NCBI GenBank assembly: GCA_964624235.1
Contig: CAZUXY010000102.1
Location: forward strand, 1-7,793
Length of the DNA stretch: 7,793 bases
Source: CAZUXY01 sp964624235
GTDB taxonomy: Bacteria > Spirochaetota > UBA4802 > UBA5368
Direction: 5' to 3'
In this document: piece after piece, positions 6,670 to 7,793 of the stretch
How positions within the stretch are numbered: position 1 is the first letter of the stretch
Layout: the number at the start of each line of letters is the position of its first letter
The notes under the pieces: generated by a model
What the model was told of the DNA's origin: nothing
Seen by the model: the letters and a program-made list of their open reading frames with translations, nothing else
The model's database searches: none
Translations under genes and position numbers: made by a program

Positions 6670-7770
6670 ATGGGAGACATTTACGGCGGACATATCGTTG
6701 CGAAGTACCTGAAAGAGGTCGAGGGGGTCGATACCGTCTTTTCGCTGCCGGGCGGCCACATCGACCGTATCTACGACGGCTTTTTACAGTACGGCGTGAG
6801 GATCATCGATGTGCGCCACGAACAGGCCGCCGCGATGATGGCCCACGCCTGGACCATCTTCGCGCAGAAACCGGGGGTGTGCCTGGTGACCGCCGGTCCG
6901 GGTTTCACCAATTCCCTGACGGGCGTGGCCAATGCGTACCTGGAAAATATTCCCATCGTGGTGCTGAGCGGCACGGCCCCCATCCGCGACTGGGACAAGG
7001 GCGCCCTTCAGGACATGGATCAGGAAGCGATGATACGGCCGGTGGTGAAATGGACGGGCCGCTGCCACGACATACACCGCATACCGGAGTACCTGGAGAT
7101 GGCCTTTCGTTACGCGGTGTCGGGACGACCGGGCCCGGTATTCCTGGAGCTGCCCCCCGATATACTGAATATCCGCGTGAAAGAAGATGAAGTGATTTTC
7201 CCCCCGAAGGGCGATGTGCTCTACAGCGTGGTTCCTGACGAATCGGTGATTAAAGAAGCCGCGGCGCTGCTGGACGGGGCGGAGAGGCCGCTCATCATCG
7301 CGGGGAGCGGCATCGGCATGAACACCTGCGACGAGATACTGTTGAAATTCGTAGAGAAAACCGGCATCCCCACCATGCTGTTCAACAACGGGCGGGGCGC
7401 CATTCCCGACGATCACCGCCTCTCTATATGGGACGGCGGGCTGATGGGGCTCATGACGGCGCTTTCACAGGCGGACGTGATACTGAGCGTAGGTATACGT
7501 TTCAACTGGGTCCTCATGTTCGGGCAGACCTTCCCCAACGCGAAACTGATACGCGTCGACATCGATCCGGCGGAGATAAACCGCAACCGCCGTGCGGACG
7601 TGGGACTGGTGGGCGACGCGGCGGCGGTGCTTGAAAAGCTGAACGGGAAGGTGAAAAAGAACGACCATGGCAAGTGGCTCGACAGCCTCAGGGGCGTTTT
7701 CACGCAGCTTACGGCCGAAGATAAAAAACTCATGGTGAGCCTTCGGACCCGATTCATCCCTTCAGGCTGA
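6670..7770 (+). CDS. ThDP-dependent lyase (acetolactate synthase / 2-hydroxyacyl-CoA lyase-like), 3' part shifted out of frame
   Basis: This belongs to the ThDP superfamily of acetolactate synthase, oxalyl-CoA decarboxylase and 2-hydroxyacyl-CoA lyase, which make or break bonds next to a carbonyl. The N-terminal pyrimidine-binding domain shows FSLPGGHI (24-31), the conserved catalytic glutamate E51 in RHEQAA, AGPGFTN (75-81), GALQDMDQ (111-118) and GRPGPVFLELP. The central domain runs from about residue 190 (PLIIAGSGIG, then RVDIDPAEINRNRRADVGLVGDA). Family members are about 550 residues; this frame stops after 366. The last nine residues (LRTRFIPSG) do not fit the family, whereas another frame does from 7743 (see that entry). 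The C-terminal pyrophosphate-binding domain lies beyond the window. The SLPGGHI form, instead of the usual ALS sequence, suggests a lyase or decarboxylase rather than true biosynthetic ALS. The gap to the SDR is 128 nt. Confidence 0.82.
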   Translation: MGDIYGGHIVAKYLKEVEGVDTVFSLPGGHIDRIYDGFLQYGVRIIDVRHEQAAAMMAHAWTIFAQKPGVCLVTAGPGFTNSLTGVANAYLENIPIVVLSGTAPIRDWDKGALQDMDQEAMIRPVVKWTGRCHDIHRIPEYLEMAFRYAVSGRPGPVFLELPPDILNIRVKEDEVIFPPKGDVLYSVVPDESVIKEAAALLDGAERPLIIAGSGIGMNTCDEILLKFVEKTGIPTMLFNNGRGAIPDDHRLSIWDGGLMGLMTALSQADVILSVGIRFNWVLMFGQTFPNAKLIRVDIDPAEINRNRRADVGLVGDAAAVLEKLNGKVKKNDHGKWLDSLRGVFTQLTAEDKKLMVSLRTRFIPSG

Positions 7771-7793
7771 TGAACCGTATCATGACGGCGGTG
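7741..7793 (+). pseudogene. Out-of-frame continuation of the ThDP-enzyme gene (apparent 1-bp loss)
   Basis: From 7743 to the window end the frame shifted by two reads SDPIHPFRLMNRIMTAV, the expected link into the ThDP pyrophosphate-binding domain (the S-D-x-P-I-H-P-x-R-L pattern is typical). The gene's own frame gives LRTRFIPSG and a stop at 7768-7770. One missing base (or two extra) in the segment around 7738-7745 explains both. A true inactivating mutation and a sequencing or assembly error cannot be told apart here. Confidence 0.7.

Overview
The window is GC-rich bacterial DNA in which every supportable gene lies on the + strand. It holds the 3' end of one gene, four complete genes, and the 5' two thirds of a sixth. 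No tRNA, rRNA, CRISPR array, insertion sequence or phage gene was seen. The host cannot be named from this sequence. ELWxxDGT-type repeat proteins, a FadD-like ligase and frequent ATA and AGG codons in GC-rich DNA would suit a spirochaete-like or deltaproteobacterial-type Gram-negative, but this is a weak inference.

Layout: (1) 3-434, the C-terminal end of an ELWxxDGT-type repeat protein. (2) 435-680, a gap with a good sigma70-like promoter (487-515, extended -10) whose -35 is overlapped by a small perfect dyad. (3) 681-2372, a long-chain acyl-CoA synthetase of FadD type with all main adenylation motifs. (4) 2493-4499, a cytoplasmic DUF1680/GH127-type protein (beta-L-arabinofuranosidase family) with its Zn/Cys catalytic set intact but a long variable insert. 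(5) 4500-4622, a gap with a second strong promoter-like element (4555-4582). (6) 4623-5450, an acetoacetate decarboxylase superfamily protein that keeps the Schiff-base lysine but lacks the neighbouring lysine. (7) A 6-bp perfect intercistronic hairpin at 5461-5478. (8) 5495-6541, an NAD(P)-dependent epimerase/3-beta-hydroxysteroid dehydrogenase-like SDR. (9) 6542-6669, a gap with a weak terminator-like hairpin. (10) 6670 to the window end, a ThDP-dependent lyase of the acetolactate synthase/2-hydroxyacyl-CoA lyase superfamily, whose frame appears to break at about 7741.

How the genes may work together: the ligase could activate a fatty or other carboxylic acid. The SDR, the ADC-like protein and the ThDP enzyme are all enzymes of keto or hydroxy carbonyl chemistry. 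Together they look like part of an acyl-chain or ketone/hydroxyacid modification pathway. The GH127-type gene in the middle is the outlier. No known pathway is recognised that combines all five. Co-directionality and short gaps support a linked set, but the internal promoter and possible terminator suggest two or three transcription units rather than one strict operon.
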